Source: Comamonadaceae bacterium
GTDB taxonomy: Bacteria > Pseudomonadota > Gammaproteobacteria > Burkholderiales > Burkholderiaceae_C
Direction of reading: 5' to 3'
Assembly (NCBI GenBank): GCA_027488215.1
Contig: JAIYCB010000008.1
Location: 1-64,000, forward strand
Length of the DNA stretch: 64,000 nt
Shown: positions 50,903 to 60,454 of the stretch, one piece after another
Position numbering within the stretch: position 1 is the stretch's first letter
Layout of the letters: every line of letters starts with the position of its first letter
The notes under the pieces: model-generated
Seen by the model: the letters and a program-made list of their open reading frames with translations, nothing else
Databases searched by the model: none
What the model was told of the DNA's origin: nothing
Translations under genes and position numbers: made by a program

Positions 50903-53053
50903 TTATCGGTTTTTTGGGGGCAGCTGACCGTCTGTGATGCGCACCTGGTTTTCATCGGTGAACATGTCGATGACGCGGCAGTCGCCACACATTTTCAGGC
51001 GTTCCAAGGCGGGGCCCTGGAACATGCTGTGGCCCGTCAGGCGACCCAGCATGGTCTCAATGGCCTTCAGGGTGCCGAAGGGTTTGGCGCAGCGGATGCA
51101 GGCATAAGGCGGGCTGCTGTGCACCACGCGTGGCTGCGCCCGCTCAGCCAGCAGCGACAGACGAGGCTGCAGCGTGATGGCGTTTTCGGGGCAGGTTTGG
51201 GCGCACAGGCCGCACTGCACGCAGTTCTTCTCCACAAAGCGCAACTCAGGCTGCAGGGGGTTATCTTGCAGCGCCGAGGCAGGGCAGGCACCCACGCAGC
51301 TCATGCAAAGCGTGCACTTGCTGCCGTCCACGGTGATGCCTCCCAGGGGCGAACCCGCAGCAGGCAACTCCAGCGCTTGGGGGCGGCTGGCCTCGTCCAT
51401 GGCCATCACGGGGGACTGGGCCATCAGATGGTCAATCACCAACTCCAGGTTGCTGCGTTTTTCAGCCTGCACCGCGTGGCGGGCGGCCACGGCTGGGCCT
51501 GTGGGCAAAGTCGAGGCCTTAAGGCTGCGCGCTGCCAAGCGCTGCAAATCACCGTCCAAAGACGCGGCCGACTTGGCTTCGATCAACTGGAAATGCACGC
51601 CGGTGTACCCCAGACCGTTCAGCAGGCTTTGCGCCACGGCCATTTGTTCCATGAGCGCGGCGCGGTATTGCGGTGCTTCTTCGTCGGTGAGCAACACCAT
51701 GACCTGTCGCGCGCCATAGGCCACGGTGGACAACCACAGCTCCATGCCCACACTGGCGGTGTGCCACAAGGCCACAGGCATCACGCGTGCGGGCACGCCT
51801 TGCATGACGCCCAGTTGCGCTCCCCGGCCCAGTTCGTCGATCAGAGCCTGGCCTTTTTCCTGGCTGTGAAAGAGCAATGCAGCATCGCGCCCACCAGCGG
51901 CCTGATAGGTCGACAAGAGCGTGCGAATTTTGGCGCCCTGCTCTGCTGGTCGTGGGTAAGCATAGGTGAGCGCGCCGGTGGGGCAAGCCGTGGTGCAAGC
52001 ACCGCAGCCCACGCACAAATTGGGGTTGACCACGATTTGCTGGCGGCTTTTGTCGGAACGGACGGCTTCGGCCGAGCAAATGTCAATGCAGGCGCTGCAG
52101 CCCACTTGTTCGTTGCGGCTGTGGGCGCAGAGCTTTTGCTTGTAAGCAAAAAAGCGGGGCTTTTCAAACTCCCCCACCAGTTCGCGCACCTTGAGCAGGG
52201 TTTGCAGATCTTGTCCGTTCCATCGAAAGTAGCCCTGCGGCAAAGCGTGAGATGTGAACGTGGGCGAAGCCTTGTCACCACGCAAGTCGAGCACCACATC
52301 GAAGCGTTCGCTTTGTGGGCGGGCGTCGCGGCTGAAGTCGATGGCGCCTGCGGCCTCGCAAACCTTCACGCAGTCGCGGTGCGAGGTGCAACGCGACAGG
52401 TCCACCTGGTAATCCAGGCCAATGGCCTGCTCGGGGCAAGCCGCCACGCAAGCGTTACAACGGGTGCACAGGTCCAAGTCAATCGGGTTGCTGGCGTCCC
52501 AGGACACCTCGAACGCGCCCAACCAGCCCTTCAGGCTTTCCAAGCGTCCCGAAACCACCGGAAATTTCCGCTCCTGACTGCCCCCCCCGTTACCAGGGCC
52601 TTGGGCAAACACTGTGACCTGCATCGCATCCGACAAGAAACTGGCGGCGCGTTCGGCGGCATCGATGGCGCCAATGATCAGCACGCGCCCTTCACTTTTG
52701 TAGGTCACGGTGGCCACCGGCTCGGGATCGGGCAAACGGGCTGCGGCCAGCAAGGCGGCCATTTTGGGCGTGGCGTGCTCGGCCTCGCGGCCCCAGCCGC
52801 CGGTTTCGCGGATGTTGACAAAGCGGATGGGAGACACCGCGCCTTCGGTTTGCTCGGCCAGTTCAGAAAACAGGCGTTTTTCTTGGGTACAGGCCACCAC
52901 CACGGTCTCGCCTGTTTTCACGGCTTTCTGGAATTGCCCAGCCTCACGGCGGCACAAGGTGGTGTGCAGTGTCAGGTCTTCACGCAGTGCTTGGCCCAGC
53001 GCTTGGGCCTGCAGGGGCATGGTTTGGTTGCAGTTGCAAATCAGGGTGGTCAT
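50903..53053 (-). CDS. Multi-cluster 4Fe-4S protein (polyferredoxin) of the formate dehydrogenase cluster
   Basis: The 716-residue cytoplasmic iron-sulfur protein has four ferredoxin-type sites, CTRCNACVAACPEQAI, CVGCGACTTACPTGAL, CTLCMSCVGACPASAL and CVQCGLCAQTCPENAI. Further cysteine sets are NCNQ at the N-terminus, CSACIDICSAEAV and CIRCAKPFG with CGDCRV near the end. Domains in between resemble HdrA-type and delta-subunit regions. It is regularly found with DUF3305, DUF3306, TorD and Fdh3 genes; an electron-transfer or maturation role is inferred. Its start overlaps DUF3306 by 74 bases in another frame; M12 (53020) is an alternative. Confidence 0.85.
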   Translation of the reverse strand: MTTLICNCNQTMPLQAQALGQALREDLTLHTTLCRREAGQFQKAVKTGETVVVACTQEKRLFSELAEQTEGAVSPIRFVNIRETGGWGREAEHATPKMAALLAAARLPDPEPVATVTYKSEGRVLIIGAIDAAERAASFLSDAMQVTVFAQGPGNGGGSQERKFPVVSGRLESLKGWLGAFEVSWDASNPIDLDLCTRCNACVAACPEQAIGLDYQVDLSRCTSHRDCVKVCEAAGAIDFSRDARPQSERFDVVLDLRGDKASPTFTSHALPQGYFRWNGQDLQTLLKVRELVGEFEKPRFFAYKQKLCAHSRNEQVGCSACIDICSAEAVRSDKSRQQIVVNPNLCVGCGACTTACPTGALTYAYPRPAEQGAKIRTLLSTYQAAGGRDAALLFHSQEKGQALIDELGRGAQLGVMQGVPARVMPVALWHTASVGMELWLSTVAYGARQVMVLLTDEEAPQYRAALMEQMAVAQSLLNGLGYTGVHFQLIEAKSAASLDGDLQRLAARSLKASTLPTGPAVAARHAVQAEKRSNLELVIDHLMAQSPVMAMDEASRPQALELPAAGSPLGGITVDGSKCTLCMSCVGACPASALQDNPLQPELRFVEKNCVQCGLCAQTCPENAITLQPRLSLLAERAQPRVVHSSPPYACIRCAKPFGTLKAIETMLGRLTGHSMFQGPALERLKMCGDCRVIDMFTDENQVRITDGQLPPKNR

Positions 53054-53741
53054 GTTCGGGGTGATCGGTTACTGGGGGCTGCAGCACAGGGCTGGCCAAC
53101 CCTGCCGAATCAGGCAGGTAAGGCGGCGACTGTGCCACAACTGGCGAGCCTTCCAAGGACGCGGGACTTTGCTCAGGGTTTTCACTGGGGCCTGCCAAAG
53201 GGCCAGCCTCAAGCAACGCCGACCCGGTCATGGCCCCAGTCTGCTGTGCAGCATCACCGGGTTTGGGAAACAAACCCAACAGCTGGGCGCCCACCATTTT
53301 TTGCACCATGCCCGCTGGCATGGGGTCTGGCGTGTTGTAGTCGCCAATGTAAATGTCGAGCCCGTCCATCACATTGAAATGCGGGTCGCTGAAGAGTTGT
53401 TTGACTGCGGCGTTTCGAACTTCGCTGGCCACCCCGGGCTGCATGAAGGGCTGAAAGTCCGATTGGGGCGTCAGGAGGCGGGCCTGCTCGATCGTGGGCA
53501 AAGGCGCTGCTTTCGTGGCCTCGTCCTGGACTTTGGCCTGTGCCTGGTCTGCCGGAACTGGGGCTTTGCCCTGTGTGTTCGACACCGGGGCAACCGCCGC
53601 ACCAAGGCCTTGCCGCTCAGACCCAGGTGTTGCCTGCGGCGTAGCTGCGGCCGGTTTGACCGGGGCAGGATCGTCAACCAGCAAGCCCCGGGCCAGTGCC
53701 TGTTTGCGCTGCGACCAGCGGCTGAAAAAAGGCTCACTCAT
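52980..53741 (-). CDS. DUF3306 domain protein
   Basis: The 253-residue protein has the DUF3306 hallmarks FFSRWSQRKQ at the N-terminus and SDFQPFMQPGVASEVRNAAVKQLFSDPHFNVMDGLDIYIGDYN in the middle. The C-terminal 100 residues are Pro/Ser/Ala-rich and disordered, and their coding sequence overlaps the polyferredoxin start by 74 bases. DUF3306 proteins occur in Fdh3-type clusters; function unknown, probably assembly. It overlaps DUF3305 by 4 bases. Confidence 0.88.
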   Translation of the reverse strand: MSEPFFSRWSQRKQALARGLLVDDPAPVKPAAATPQATPGSERQGLGAAVAPVSNTQGKAPVPADQAQAKVQDEATKAAPLPTIEQARLLTPQSDFQPFMQPGVASEVRNAAVKQLFSDPHFNVMDGLDIYIGDYNTPDPMPAGMVQKMVGAQLLGLFPKPGDAAQQTGAMTGSALLEAGPLAGPSENPEQSPASLEGSPVVAQSPPYLPDSAGLASPVLQPPVTDHPEHDHPDLQLQPNHAPAGPSAGPSTA

Positions 53742-54343
53742 GCCTCACCACCCTGGGGGCCCACGGCCGCACGGTCACCGACTGCGCCGCCCTGGCCACG
53801 GCGCTTGTCTGCCGTGCTGACCGAAGCGGGCTGACCAAATCGATCGGTCAAGCCCCTGAAGCTTTGCGGGCGCTGACGCCGTTTGACCTCGGGCACATAA
53901 AAGGCATCGATAAAGGCCTGCAACCGTGCCACCACCTCGGGGGAGGCGGGCACGTTTTCCACGGTTTCCTGGGCATCGAGCCAGCGACCCGCATCGTGGT
54001 AACTCAGGCTCAGGGCTTGGGGTACGGCCCGGGGCCCTTGTCCGGACTCCTTGCCGTGCTCATCCTGCAGACGCCACATGACAAAAAAGCTGGGGGTGGG
54101 CGATGTGAGGTTGAGCCAATAGCCTTCGGCGTCGTCACTGAAGAGCTCCAGCTGCCAGCCGGGGTACAGCCAAAGGGCCTCATCCTCTGTTTGGCGCAGG
54201 CAGCGTGGGGCCTCACCAAACCCGGGTTCTTGCGGCACCACATCGGCAAGCACCCAGCGGTGAGACTGCCAACGTGCCATGGCCCCTTGCACGGCTTCGC
54301 GGCGCATCAACACCGCCATTTGAGATACAGCATGAACAGACAT
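53738..54343 (-). CDS. DUF3305 domain protein
   Basis: The 201-residue protein matches DUF3305: AVLMRREAVQGAMARWQSHRWVLADVVP, LWLYPGWQLELFSDDAEGYWLNLTSPTPSFFVMWRL and SYHDAGRWLDAQETVENVPASPEVVARLQAFIDAFY. No signal peptide or cofactor motif. It always accompanies DUF3306 in formate dehydrogenase clusters, so a shared assembly step is likely. It follows the histidine kinase gene by 31 bases. Confidence 0.88.
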   Translation of the reverse strand: MSVHAVSQMAVLMRREAVQGAMARWQSHRWVLADVVPQEPGFGEAPRCLRQTEDEALWLYPGWQLELFSDDAEGYWLNLTSPTPSFFVMWRLQDEHGKESGQGPRAVPQALSLSYHDAGRWLDAQETVENVPASPEVVARLQAFIDAFYVPEVKRRQRPQSFRGLTDRFGQPASVSTADKRRGQGGAVGDRAAVGPQGGEA

Positions 54344-54374
54344 GGCACACTTTCTTTCAGGGGAATGCCCCTCA

Positions 54375-55892
54375 TCAAGCCACCGAGGCTTCGCTCAACA
54401 AGGGTAAACGCAAAGTGAAAACCGTGCGACGGCCGGGCTCGGACTGGAATGTCAGACGACCGCCATGCATCTCGACGATGGATCGGCTGAGCCACAGGCC
54501 CACACCCATGCCTTGCGACTTGGAGGTTTTGAACAAGTTGAACACATCTTCTGCACGCTCAGGTGTGATGCCATGGCCATTGTCCTCCACCTCCAGTGCC
54601 AAATGATCACCCAAAATCTTGCCGCGTATGCGCAACTCCGGCTTCACATCCCCGGACTCGATCAGGGCATCGATGGCATTGTTGAGCAAATTCAAGATGA
54701 CTTGTTGCAACTGGGTTGTATCGCCAAGCAAGCGCAAGTTGGCATCAAATTCAACTGTCAATGCAATATCTGCTTGCTTCGTCTTTAATCGGACCAATTC
54801 CAGCACATCCTGCACCAACTCGTCCAAATTCAAGGACGTGTACTCGCCCCGACTCATTCGAAACAAATTGCGCAGTTTGCGGATGATGTCTGCCGCACGC
54901 TGCGTGTCTTGAACCATGGCGTTTGCCACTTTGGTGAGGATGTCCGTATGGGGCATGGACTGATGACGCTCGGCTTCCTCCAATTTGGCTTGTATCAGTT
55001 CTGCGTGCAGCAAGTTGGCGGCGAGTGGCTGGTTCAGCTCGTGCGCAAAACTGGCGACCAATGCACCCATCCCTGCACTCTTGTTGGACAAGGTCAGCTG
55101 CCGAATGATCTCTTCCCGCTCGGTCAACAAGGCACTCAGATCTTGGGAGTGTTGCAATGCCAAAGTCGCACGCTCTTGCTCGCGTGCCAGTTGCTGCTCG
55201 ACGGCGATTTTGCTGCGGTGGTTCTGGTCCACAAAAATTTGCATGAAACCCACACACAGCATCATGATGGCCGTAAATTGACCGATGAACACCAAGGTGT
55301 GATCCCAGGATGGCTCGTACAAATCTACAGCCCCAACACCGGCCATCATGGCCAATGCCTTGATGCCCAAAGTTACTGACAAAATCAAACCCGCATACTT
55401 GATCGAAGCGGCACCTTTGGGGTCGTGAGAATGCGCAATGCGCCGGCCCGAAAAAAAATACTCCAGACAGTTGAGACTGTAGTAAGCATAAAACAAGAGC
55501 ATGAGGGTGCTCTCGGGCGAGCCTGAAAAATGCAAACCATAACTGATGGCCAAGTACCCTATGTTCAAGCCACCTGAGACCCACAACCAAGTAGACGAAG
55601 GCTGACCATTCAGGGAGCGCAAAGCCACCTGACGTCCCCAATTGCCCGCCGCCATGAAAAACTGTCCTGCTACCACCACCACATCAGTGCTCACCCAGCC
55701 CCGGCTGCCCAGCACGCACAGACCCAGTGCACTGAGAATGCCTGAAGCGCTCCACATGACCACGACCGGGCTGCGAAAGCGGGCCAGTCCATACCAAATG
55801 GCCGCATGCAGCATCAGGTACATAAACGCATCCATCCAGAAGATGGTTTGCACATTCAGATTCAAAACGGCCTCCTTGGCCTGATGTTTCAA
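54375..55892 (-). CDS. Membrane histidine kinase without adjacent response regulator
   Basis: The 505-residue protein has an N-terminal sensor of about seven membrane helices over residues 13-222, a coiled coil around 225-268, a phospho-acceptor His284 in SFAHELNQPLAAN, an N-box NLLNNAIDALIES, a G1 box VEDNGHGI and a G2 region MGVGLWLSRSIVEMHGG. The helical sensor has no large periplasmic loop, so the signal is probably membrane-borne, such as quinone state. It lies between fdsA (54 bases upstream) and DUF3305. No receiver domain gene is in the window, so its partner is encoded elsewhere. Confidence 0.9.
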   Translation of the reverse strand: MKHQAKEAVLNLNVQTIFWMDAFMYLMLHAAIWYGLARFRSPVVVMWSASGILSALGLCVLGSRGWVSTDVVVVAGQFFMAAGNWGRQVALRSLNGQPSSTWLWVSGGLNIGYLAISYGLHFSGSPESTLMLLFYAYYSLNCLEYFFSGRRIAHSHDPKGAASIKYAGLILSVTLGIKALAMMAGVGAVDLYEPSWDHTLVFIGQFTAIMMLCVGFMQIFVDQNHRSKIAVEQQLAREQERATLALQHSQDLSALLTEREEIIRQLTLSNKSAGMGALVASFAHELNQPLAANLLHAELIQAKLEEAERHQSMPHTDILTKVANAMVQDTQRAADIIRKLRNLFRMSRGEYTSLNLDELVQDVLELVRLKTKQADIALTVEFDANLRLLGDTTQLQQVILNLLNNAIDALIESGDVKPELRIRGKILGDHLALEVEDNGHGITPERAEDVFNLFKTSKSQGMGVGLWLSRSIVEMHGGRLTFQSEPGRRTVFTLRLPLLSEASVA

Positions 55893-55946
55893 CCAGGGGC
55901 TGCCGCACGAGCTACAGACCCAATCTCTGGTACATACAAACCTGAA

Positions 55947-58739
55947 TTATGCGTTCTGAAACCTGACCACCTCGACGCGTACAGCGCAAAACTTGAACTC
56001 AGGAATCTTGCCAAACGGGTCCAATGCCGCATTCGTGAGCAAGTTGGCTGCGGCCTCCTGATAGGCAAAGGGGATGAACACGGTACCGTGCGGCGTGCCG
56101 TCATCTTGGCGAACTTGTAAAAGCACTTGGCCCCGGCGCGAGGCGATGTTCACGACATCACCGGGCTTGAGGCCTAGCCGCTGCAAGTCATCTCCGCTCA
56201 GAGAGGCCGTGGCCGCAGGCTCCAGCGCATCGAGCACGCTGGCGCGGCGCGTCATGCTGCCAGTGTGCCAATGCTCCAGTTGCCGTCCGGTGATCAGCAC
56301 CATCGGGTATTCGGCATCGGGCTGCTCGTTGGCCGGGATCAAACCGGCGGGCACCAGCCGCACACGGCCATCGGCGGTGGGGAAATGGTCATGGAAAACA
56401 ATGGGCTGGCCCGGATCCTCAGCACTCACGCACGGATAAGTGACCGAGCCCGCGTTCAGGCGCGCCCAGTCGATGCCGCCAATGACTGGGGCCATGGCCT
56501 GGCGCATTTCTTCGTAGACCTCGGCCACGCCATCGTGTTCGCCGGCGTATGGCCAGTTCAGGCCCATGCGCTGGGCCATCTGCTGGATGATCCAAAGGTC
56601 GGGTTTGGCATCGCCCGGTGGCAGCACGGCCTGGCGACCCATCTGCACCGTGCGGTCGGTGTTGCTGACGGTGCCGGTCTTTTCGGGCCAGGCGCTGGCG
56701 GGCAGCACCACATCTGCCAACCAAGCGGTTTCGGTCAAGAAGATGTCTTGCACCACCAGGTGCTGCAAACTGGCCAGTGCGTGACGGGCATGGTTCAGGT
56801 CCGGGTCGCTCATGGCCGGGTTCTCGCCCATGATGTACATGCCGCGAACCTTGTGCGGGTCACTGTCATCGGCAAGCGCCTTGTGCATGATCTCGACCAC
56901 GGTGTAGCCGGGTTGATCGTCGAGCTGGGTGTCCCAAAATTTTTCAAACCAGTCATGCGCCGACTTGTCGCTCACCCGCTGGTAGTTGGGGTACATCATC
57001 GGGATCAGGCCCGCGTCACTTGCGCCTTGCACGTTGTTCTGGCCACGCAGCGGGTGCAGTCCCGTGCCGGGTCGGCCGATCTGGCCGGTGATGCTGGCCA
57101 GCGCGATCAGGCAGCGCACATTGTCGGTGCCGTGCACATGCTGGCTCACGCCCATGCCCCACAAAATCATGGCGGCTTTGGCTGTGGCGTAGGCACGGGC
57201 CACTTCGCGGATGGTGTCAGCGGGGATGCCGCAGACCGCGCTCATGGCTTCGGGCGTGTAGGCCTGCACATGGGCTTTGAGCTCAGCCACATGGTCAGCG
57301 CGCTCTTTCAGGAATTGTTCATCGCACAGGTTCTCAGTGACGATGACGTGCAGCATCGCGTTGAGCAAGGCCACATCGGTGTCGGGCTTGAACTGCAGAT
57401 TGCGCCAGGTGTGGCGGCCGATGTCGGTGATGCGCGGATCGGCCAGCACGATACGGGTGCCGCGCTGGGCCGCGTTCTTCATCCAGCTGGCAGCCACCGG
57501 GTGGTTGCTGGTGGGGTTGGCACCGATCACGATGATCAAGTCAGAGTGCTCGACATCGCGCACGGGGTTGCTCACCGCACCCGAGCCCACGCCTTCCAGC
57601 AGCGCCGCCACGCTGGAAGCGTGGCACAGCCGGGTGCAGTGGTCTACGTTGTTGCTGCCAAAGCCAGTGCGCACCAGCTTTTGGAACAAATAGGCTTCTT
57701 CATTGCTGCCTTTGGCCGAGCCAAAACCGGCCAGCGACTTGGGACCATGTTGTTGTCGCAAAGCGTTGAGAGGCCCTGTGGCCAGATCGAGCGCTTCTTC
57801 CCAAGTCGCTTCGCGGAACACTTCGCGCCAGTCGGTGTGGCCGTCGATCAAACCCAGATCTTTGGCCACGCCTGCCTTACGGATCAACGGCTTGGTGATG
57901 CGATCTGGGCTGTGGATGTAGTCCATGCCAAAGCGACCCTTGACGCACAAGCGGCCTTCGTTGGCAGGGCCTCCACGGCCTTGAACGCTGACGATTTTTT
58001 CGTCGCGCACTTGATAAGTAACCAAGCAACCGACACCACAGAATGGGCAGACCGAATCGACTTCCCGGTCCACCTTTTGCGGACCCATGTGGCTCTTGGG
58101 CATGAGCGCGCCGGTGGGGCAAGCCTGCACACACTCGCCGCAACCCACGCAGCTGCTGCCGCCCATTGGATCGGCCAAATCAAACACCACCTGCGTGTGC
58201 GCGCCCCTGAATGCCAAACCAATCACGTCGTTGACCTGCAGGTCTCGGCAGGCCCTTTCGCAGCGGTTGCACTGGATACAAGCATCCAGATTCACGGCCA
58301 TCGCCGGATGCGACAAATCAGCGGGCACAGCCTCACGCTTGAGCGCGGCCAATGCAGGGCGCACCTGCACGCCATGGTGCTCGGCCCATTGGCTCAGTTC
58401 GCCATGCGGCGCTTCGGCGCGGTCGTCAAGCCACTTGTGGCCCTGCTCGGGCAGGTCAGCCAGAAGCATCTCCAAAACCATCTTCTGGCTCTTGACAGCG
58501 CGTTCGCTGTCGGTGCGCACCTGCATGCCAGGCGTGGCGCTGCGGCAGCAGCTCGGGGCCAGCGTACGCTCGCCTTCCACCTCGACCACACAGGCACGGC
58601 AGTTGCCGTCGGGCGCCAGACCTTCCTTGTGGCACAGGTGCGGAATGGCGATGCCCAAATCCTTGGCGATGTTGAAAATGCTTTGGCCAGCAGGCGCTTC
58701 CACTGATTGGCCATTGAGGGTGAATTGAACGGTGCTCAT
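55947..58739 (-). CDS. fdsA: NAD-dependent formate dehydrogenase catalytic subunit FdsA
   Basis: The cytoplasmic bis-MGD enzyme has about 930 residues. The N-terminal NuoG-like part has the [2Fe-2S] region LCHKEGLAPDGNCRACVVEVEGERTLAPSC, then CIQCNRCERACRD and CVGCGECVQACPTGAL, then the formate dehydrogenase site CPFCGVGCLVTY. The active-site cysteine is in HCTRLCHASSVAALL. It oxidises formate and passes electrons to the FMN subunit. The frame extends to 58925 inside fdsB, but ATG 58739 overlaps the fdsB stop by 4 bases and gives MSTVQFTLNGQ. Confidence 0.95.
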   Translation of the reverse strand: MSTVQFTLNGQSVEAPAGQSIFNIAKDLGIAIPHLCHKEGLAPDGNCRACVVEVEGERTLAPSCCRSATPGMQVRTDSERAVKSQKMVLEMLLADLPEQGHKWLDDRAEAPHGELSQWAEHHGVQVRPALAALKREAVPADLSHPAMAVNLDACIQCNRCERACRDLQVNDVIGLAFRGAHTQVVFDLADPMGGSSCVGCGECVQACPTGALMPKSHMGPQKVDREVDSVCPFCGVGCLVTYQVRDEKIVSVQGRGGPANEGRLCVKGRFGMDYIHSPDRITKPLIRKAGVAKDLGLIDGHTDWREVFREATWEEALDLATGPLNALRQQHGPKSLAGFGSAKGSNEEAYLFQKLVRTGFGSNNVDHCTRLCHASSVAALLEGVGSGAVSNPVRDVEHSDLIIVIGANPTSNHPVAASWMKNAAQRGTRIVLADPRITDIGRHTWRNLQFKPDTDVALLNAMLHVIVTENLCDEQFLKERADHVAELKAHVQAYTPEAMSAVCGIPADTIREVARAYATAKAAMILWGMGVSQHVHGTDNVRCLIALASITGQIGRPGTGLHPLRGQNNVQGASDAGLIPMMYPNYQRVSDKSAHDWFEKFWDTQLDDQPGYTVVEIMHKALADDSDPHKVRGMYIMGENPAMSDPDLNHARHALASLQHLVVQDIFLTETAWLADVVLPASAWPEKTGTVSNTDRTVQMGRQAVLPPGDAKPDLWIIQQMAQRMGLNWPYAGEHDGVAEVYEEMRQAMAPVIGGIDWARLNAGSVTYPCVSAEDPGQPIVFHDHFPTADGRVRLVPAGLIPANEQPDAEYPMVLITGRQLEHWHTGSMTRRASVLDALEPAATASLSGDDLQRLGLKPGDVVNIASRRGQVLLQVRQDDGTPHGTVFIPFAYQEAAANLLTNAALDPFGKIPEFKFCAVRVEVVRFQNA

Positions 58740-60448
58740 GGGGCCCCCACTTCGTGCGGAAAGTAATCCAGCACGCATCGGATCGGATTCGGCGCGGCCT
58801 GCCCCAGACCGCAAATCGACGCATCCCCCATGACCTGCGCCAGGTCTTGCAACGTGTCGGCATCCCACACCTCGCTCGTCATGAGCTGTGCGGCCTTGTC
58901 GGTGCCCACGCGGCAAGGCGTGCATTGGCCGCAGCTCTCGTGCGCAAAAAAGCGCATCACATTCAAAGCCGCCTCACGGGCGCTGTCGTGCTGGCTAAGT
59001 ACCATCACGGCGGCCGAACCAATGAAGCAACCGTACGGCTGCAGCGTGTCAAAGTCGAGCGGCACATCGGCCAGCCGTGCAGGCAAGATGCCGCCACTGG
59101 CCCCGCCGGGCAGGTAAGCGTAGAGCGTATGGCCTTCGTCCATACCGCCACAGTATTCATCCACCAATTCGCGCAAGGTGATGCCCGCAGGCGCAAGCTT
59201 GACGCCCGGCTGCTTCACGCGACCGCTCACGCTGAAACGGCGCAGACCCTTTCGGCCGTGCCGCCCTTGCGATGCAAAACTGTCAGCGCCCTGCTCTATC
59301 AGTTCGCGAATCCAATACAGCGTCTCGAAGTTGTGCTCCAGCGTCGGACGAGCAAACAGGCCAACTTCGGCAATGTAAGGCGGGCGCATGCGCGGCTCTC
59401 CGCGTTTGCCTTCGATGCTCTCGATCATGGCGGACTCTTCGCCGCAGATGTAGGCACCCGCGCCCCGGCGCAATTCGATGCGCGGCATAGCACACGGCGG
59501 GTTGGCCTGCAACGCGGCCAACTCTTCGGTCAACATCATGCGGGCCTCGTGGTACTCGTCGCGCAAGTAGATGTAGACCGCCTCGCAGCCCACGACGCTG
59601 GCGGCGATCAGCACACCCTCCAAAAAGCGGTGCGGATCAGCCTCCATGCAAGTGCGGTCCTTGAAGGTGCCGGGCTCGCCTTCGTCGATGTTCACCGCCA
59701 TCAGGCGTGGTGCGAGCTGGCTGCGCACGATGCGCCATTTGCGCCCCGCCGGGAATCCCGCGCCGCCCAAGCCACGCAAGCCTGAAGACTCCAGCACCTG
59801 GATGATCGACTCGTGGTCTTTCAGACCGGCCGCCACCTGCAGGGCCAGTTGGTAGCCCCCCGCTTTTTTGTAGTCGTCGTAACGCAACGCATGGGGCAAG
59901 GCCAGGGGCTGCGTGTTCGTCTCTGCCACCAGGCGACTGACGTGCTGCGCCGTTGCTTGCGCCACGGCCTGCTGACCCACTTGTGCCGCCGGGGCTTGCT
60001 CGCAACGGCCCAGACACGGCACGTTGACGACCTGCACGTCGCCCATCAGATCACTCTGCAACTGGCGCAGCAGCCTGTCGCTGCCCGCCAAGCTGCAGCT
60101 CAGGCTGTCGCACACGCGCACCGTGATGCGCGGGGCAACGTCCTCGTCTTTCAGGATCTGGAAGTGGTGATAAAAAGAAGCAACCTCGAACACCTCGACC
60201 ACCGACAAGCGCATCTCGGCCGCCAGCGCCACGATGTGGCGTTCGAACAGGCCATGGAAGTGGTCGTTCAGCACATGCAGGTGCTCGATCAGCAGATCAC
60301 GGCGGTGGCCATCGGCAGGTGGCAAGCCGATCAATGCCTGCACCTCGGCTCTGGCATCGGGCGAGGCCTGGCGACCTTTGAGCTGGGTTCTTGGCTGGCG
60401 CAGTTGCTGGCGAACTTGGTCCAGGCCGATGTGGGTGGGATTCGCCAT
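58736..60448 (-). CDS. fdsB: NAD-dependent formate dehydrogenase FMN/NAD subunit fused to FdsG-like domain
   Basis: The 570-residue protein combines two subunits. Residues 1-160 are NuoE/FdsG-like with the full [2Fe-2S] ligand set Cys113, Cys118, Cys145 and Cys149 (CDSLSC and CLGRC). The rest is NuoF/FdsB-like with the FMN/NAD loop GLRGLGGAGFPAGRKW, AGAYICGEESAMIESIEG and the [4Fe-4S] site ESCGQCTPCRVG. It reduces NAD+ with electrons from FdsA. It starts 6 bases after the boxA stop, which places it in the box operon. No separate fdsG, fdsC or fdsD gene is nearby. Confidence 0.92.
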   Translation of the reverse strand: MANPTHIGLDQVRQQLRQPRTQLKGRQASPDARAEVQALIGLPPADGHRRDLLIEHLHVLNDHFHGLFERHIVALAAEMRLSVVEVFEVASFYHHFQILKDEDVAPRITVRVCDSLSCSLAGSDRLLRQLQSDLMGDVQVVNVPCLGRCEQAPAAQVGQQAVAQATAQHVSRLVAETNTQPLALPHALRYDDYKKAGGYQLALQVAAGLKDHESIIQVLESSGLRGLGGAGFPAGRKWRIVRSQLAPRLMAVNIDEGEPGTFKDRTCMEADPHRFLEGVLIAASVVGCEAVYIYLRDEYHEARMMLTEELAALQANPPCAMPRIELRRGAGAYICGEESAMIESIEGKRGEPRMRPPYIAEVGLFARPTLEHNFETLYWIRELIEQGADSFASQGRHGRKGLRRFSVSGRVKQPGVKLAPAGITLRELVDEYCGGMDEGHTLYAYLPGGASGGILPARLADVPLDFDTLQPYGCFIGSAAVMVLSQHDSAREAALNVMRFFAHESCGQCTPCRVGTDKAAQLMTSEVWDADTLQDLAQVMGDASICGLGQAAPNPIRCVLDYFPHEVGAP

Positions 60449-60454
60449 GCGAGG

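Noticed and set aside
50858-53377. Plus-strand frame of 839 codons opposite the polyferredoxin gene
   Set aside because: Same cause; the cysteine motifs on the minus strand prove the real frame.
56265-58706. Long plus-strand frame of 813 codons opposite fdsA
   Set aside because: It is the antisense of a strongly conserved gene; GC-rich codon bias keeps such shadow frames open. Composition is rich in His, Gly and Gln without any motif.
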